Under the pieces are notes generated by a model, which saw nothing but the letters and a program-made list of their open reading frames with translations, searched no databases and was not told the origin of the DNA. From Malaya genurostris (Eukaryota > Arthropoda > Insecta > Diptera > Culicidae), in assembly GCF_030247185.1 (NCBI RefSeq), contig NC_080570.1:72543014-72607013 (forward strand): a stretch of DNA of 64,000 nucleotides, in the 5' to 3' direction. Below, piece by piece: positions 61,437 to 64,000 of this stretch; the stretch's first letter is position 1; every line of letters begins with the position of its first letter. The position numbers were made by a program, and so were the translations under genes.

Positions 61437-61544
61437 CTATTGAATGGTTTTGAGATCGGATGTTTACTTTTTGATTTATACGAAGTTTTATGTCAAAATT
61501 TTCAGTTTTTTGACAGTATCTATCACAATCGACCTAAAAACCAA

Positions 61545-62965
61545 ATATATTTTTAGACTTAGATTCCGCACGATAATACCTATCCAACAAGCCATAGATT
61601 GTTAAAATCCGTCCATTTTTAACGCAAATATCGAAGTTTTTGTGTAAGCGATTTTTCCCCTATTCCAGCAGTAGAAGTTTTGAGCGCTGTCTGGCCAAGA
61701 AATGCTTGGGAGCAACATAAAACACGATTTATTATACTGTTACATACATTTGTTTCTAAATACCCAAAAGACTGTGTACAGCATGATATTTTGCTCGGAT
61801 CAATTTTAGCACGGTTCGTTTTTGGCATCATAATCGTTCGAATATGCCATATGTAAACCAAATGATGGCAGAATTTTCGAGTTGGAAGCAATTCCATAAT
61901 TATATTGATTTACACTACTTACAGCAATAAATGCTGGAAGAACGTAACAGCCATATACCATTCGAATCAGTTCGTCGAGATCAGCAAATGCGTGTGTGAC
62001 AAATAATTTCATTCATTTTTTTCGGAGATGACTCAACCGTTTTCTACAAACTCAGATTCATATGAGAAGTCAGGTTCCTGAATTATGTTTCGTTCCGACC
62101 TCTAGTTCCGGAACTACAGGATGATATGTGAAACGAAATTAAAACCGATCTGAGATTGAAATGAAATCTAAGAATCATCTTAGATTCAAATGAAAAGTTT
62201 TAATTTAAGGTTCTATAAAACATCTTGTTTTTTTAGAGTCAGATCCAACTTCCGGTTTTGGAGATACAGGGTGATTAGTATAAAAATGTCTATTTCACAT
62301 AAATTAATCAGGTTTATCGGGTTAGCAGATTTCGATAGTCGATGACCAAATAAACTTATTTCATTTTGGGTTGTATTGCACCCAAAAAAATTACTTCTCA
62401 CTACGATTCCTCAAAGATGTCTACATTGATTTTCAAACATTATGAAACAAATGTAAACTATACAGCTACTCAGGTGAATTTGTCTGACTTCGGCTACACC
62501 GAATTTCGAATTCCGGTTCCAGTATCGAATCGTTTCTCAAAGCCCAATCGTTTTCTCAAAAAAAGCCAAATCGAATTTCAGAGATATAGAAGATGACAAT
62601 TAAAGTTGGACTCAAAAATATTGCAATTTATTCGTCATATACGAATCGGTTTGGGTTATGCTGGTTCCTGAATACCGGCTCTGGAAGTACCTTAAATTAC
62701 ACTAAACTCTCAAGTGGAACTTACTTCGACATATCATGGAATGTTTAATCGATTGTTACACTTTTAGAATCAAATTCGATCCGATTTGCAGTTTCGACAT
62801 TACAGAGTAATGAGTGATTAAAATCTCAAGTTGCCACTTAAAACGACGGACATTAGAATAATGTCATGAAAACTGAAACACCGAAGAATATTCATGCAAA
62901 AAGCACATGCGGATTGATAAAAAAGGTATCATCTCACTGCTAGGTGGATTAAGCACGTTTTTAAT
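61545..62965 (+). repeat. Dispersed culicid-type repeat, copy B
   Basis: Aligned in inverse orientation with 9715-10945, from TTTTTAGACTTAGATTCCGC to CTGCTAGGTGGATTAAGCA. Relative to copy A it has an extra segment at about 62905-62925. Non-coding. Confidence 0.65.
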
Positions 62966-64000
62966 TCTCTGAATAAATTCCGGGAAGTGTCGTAATCGAC
63001 AAATCATTTTTTTTCTATCTACAGAATTATTTTAGAGTCCTATTAGATTAGATTAGAATTATTTTAGAGTCCTATTAGAGTGACCTATGATCACGTTCAA
63101 ATGTATTATTAGTGATACACTTGGTTTGAGAAATTAGTGTCAGGAATGATCTTATAAAAAAGGACAACACATGTTTTGATGAGACTGTACTAATGACTAG
63201 AGAAAGGCATTGTCACACTTCTAGGTGGATTAAGAATAGGCTTTTTTTCGGGGTTAAATCCTTTTCTCCCGAACCGGAAGCTCAATAAAATTCAATAGCA
63301 GGCTATGGGACCAAAAGATCTTTCATTCGAATCTAAATTTGTGAAAATGATTCTTTCGGCGAAATTACCTATTTAGAGAGATGTTTAATTAATCCTTAAG
63401 TCAATGAGCGCGGTTTTTACTATGATACTGCCGAAGTGATAATATTAATACGGATATTAAGTACGGTACTAAGATTTTACCGCGTCTTATAGAACAATCA
63501 CAAGTAAGTGAGGTTTTCACGAAAATCTGTATACAAAATAGTACGCTGTGATCGTACTTTTTCCTTTACTTGAAAATAGGTATATGCACTCTTCTGGTCG
63601 CAACCAAAGTTCAGAACTTTTTTTCTCTCCTGCATGTACTTGTAATATTTGGCAAGAAAACTATTAGCAACAACGGTTTTCTACGCAGAACTAATACTGT
63701 TAAAACAATTTCCGCTTGGTAGTTACCAATAAATTGAACCGATTCATTCTGATCAGACACGAACATGCCCATGAATGAATTAAGCACGTGCGTGTGCAGC
63801 GCAGCTTAGTGTTGAAATTAAAGCATTGACAAGAAAATTGGCGAAAGCCTCACCGGTTCCATTTTCAAGGTTTTCCAAGCCAAACCCGTCGATGGGTACG
63901 TTGAGCCGTGTCCAGCGTAGTCGTACAAACACTAACAAATTTGAATTTTTGAGCATAATCAATGACACTGAGTTATACTCAACCAACTACATGCCGGCAA
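62966..64000. other. Repeat scraps, no gene supported
   Basis: 63050-63080 duplicates the tract ATTATTTTAGAGTCCTATTAGA found just upstream. 63195-63235 is another AGAAAGGCAT..CTAGGTGGATTAA end. A 68-codon minus-strand frame at 63986-63780 (with GFGLENLENGTGEAFANF) is GC-richer but unrecognised and lacks visible splice support. Confidence 0.35.

Overview
This is a eukaryotic, AT-rich, repeat-dominated window, most likely from a culicine mosquito. Three things point there. One recognisable host gene has the length and domain layout of insect torso-like. The SINEs match the SINE200-type tRNA family known from mosquitoes. Many dispersed fragments share a repeat type familiar in Culicidae (GCCTTTCT..AGAAAGG start, TCAAATGAAAGGTCT middle, CACTAGGTGGATTAA end). 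No bacterial-type operons, rRNA genes or CRISPR arrays are visible.

Host genes. torso-like (tsl) lies on the minus strand in two coding exons (14588-14352 and 8672-7842) joined by a 5.7-kb phase-0 intron. The predicted product is a 355-residue secreted MACPF-domain protein. A possible non-coding first exon of an unidentified minus-strand gene ends in a good splice donor at 56842. I found no other convincing host exon.

Mobile DNA, left to right. 1-305: tandem 262-bp repeat carrying hammerhead ribozymes. 879-1796: a small hAT-like element with a second hAT-like element nested in it, both with 8-bp duplications. 3341-3802: two head-to-head tRNA-like SINEs. The tsl intron holds a dispersed repeat, a long (AT)n, a dead DD37E-type transposase gene, an unnamed repeat and a hammerhead element in the sense direction of tsl. 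16.1 kb: internally deleted gag-only retro-element. 17.7 kb: hairpin MITE. 18.0 kb: tRNA-SINE. 18619-20122: 1.5-kb hAT-like element with CCCGTA-rich ends. 21.2 kb: hammerhead monomer. 21.8 and 24.3 kb: two more DD37E-type transposase pseudogenes, one split by a 1.1-kb insertion. 26.5-29.7 kb: a dispersed repeat whose core has expanded into about eight 329-bp tandem copies. 29798-31018: complete but dead Tc1/mariner element with TA duplication.

34645-40644 is a full-length I/LOA-like LINE with a 13-bp target duplication, an initiator plus DPE promoter, a gag-like ORF1 and an EN-RT-RNase H ORF2 broken by one extra A. 44.9 kb: foldback sequence. 49.0 and 55.4 kb: related MITEs. 50.0-51.2 kb: a mariner with mirrored 5' ends and an internal in-frame 285-bp duplication. 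54.6 kb: second SINE. 58.2-60.5 kb: LINE reverse transcriptase remnant into which a gag-only element has inserted with a 12-bp duplication. 61052-61436: an essentially perfect palindrome with 182-bp arms. 61.5-63.0 kb: an inverted partner of the repeat at 9.7 kb.

Most noteworthy are the hammerhead family (three loci, tandem at one, stem I covarying between copies, one copy in sense in the tsl intron), the mirror-ended mariner and the large palindrome. Everything here was read by eye; family names are based on visible motifs, not on database searches.
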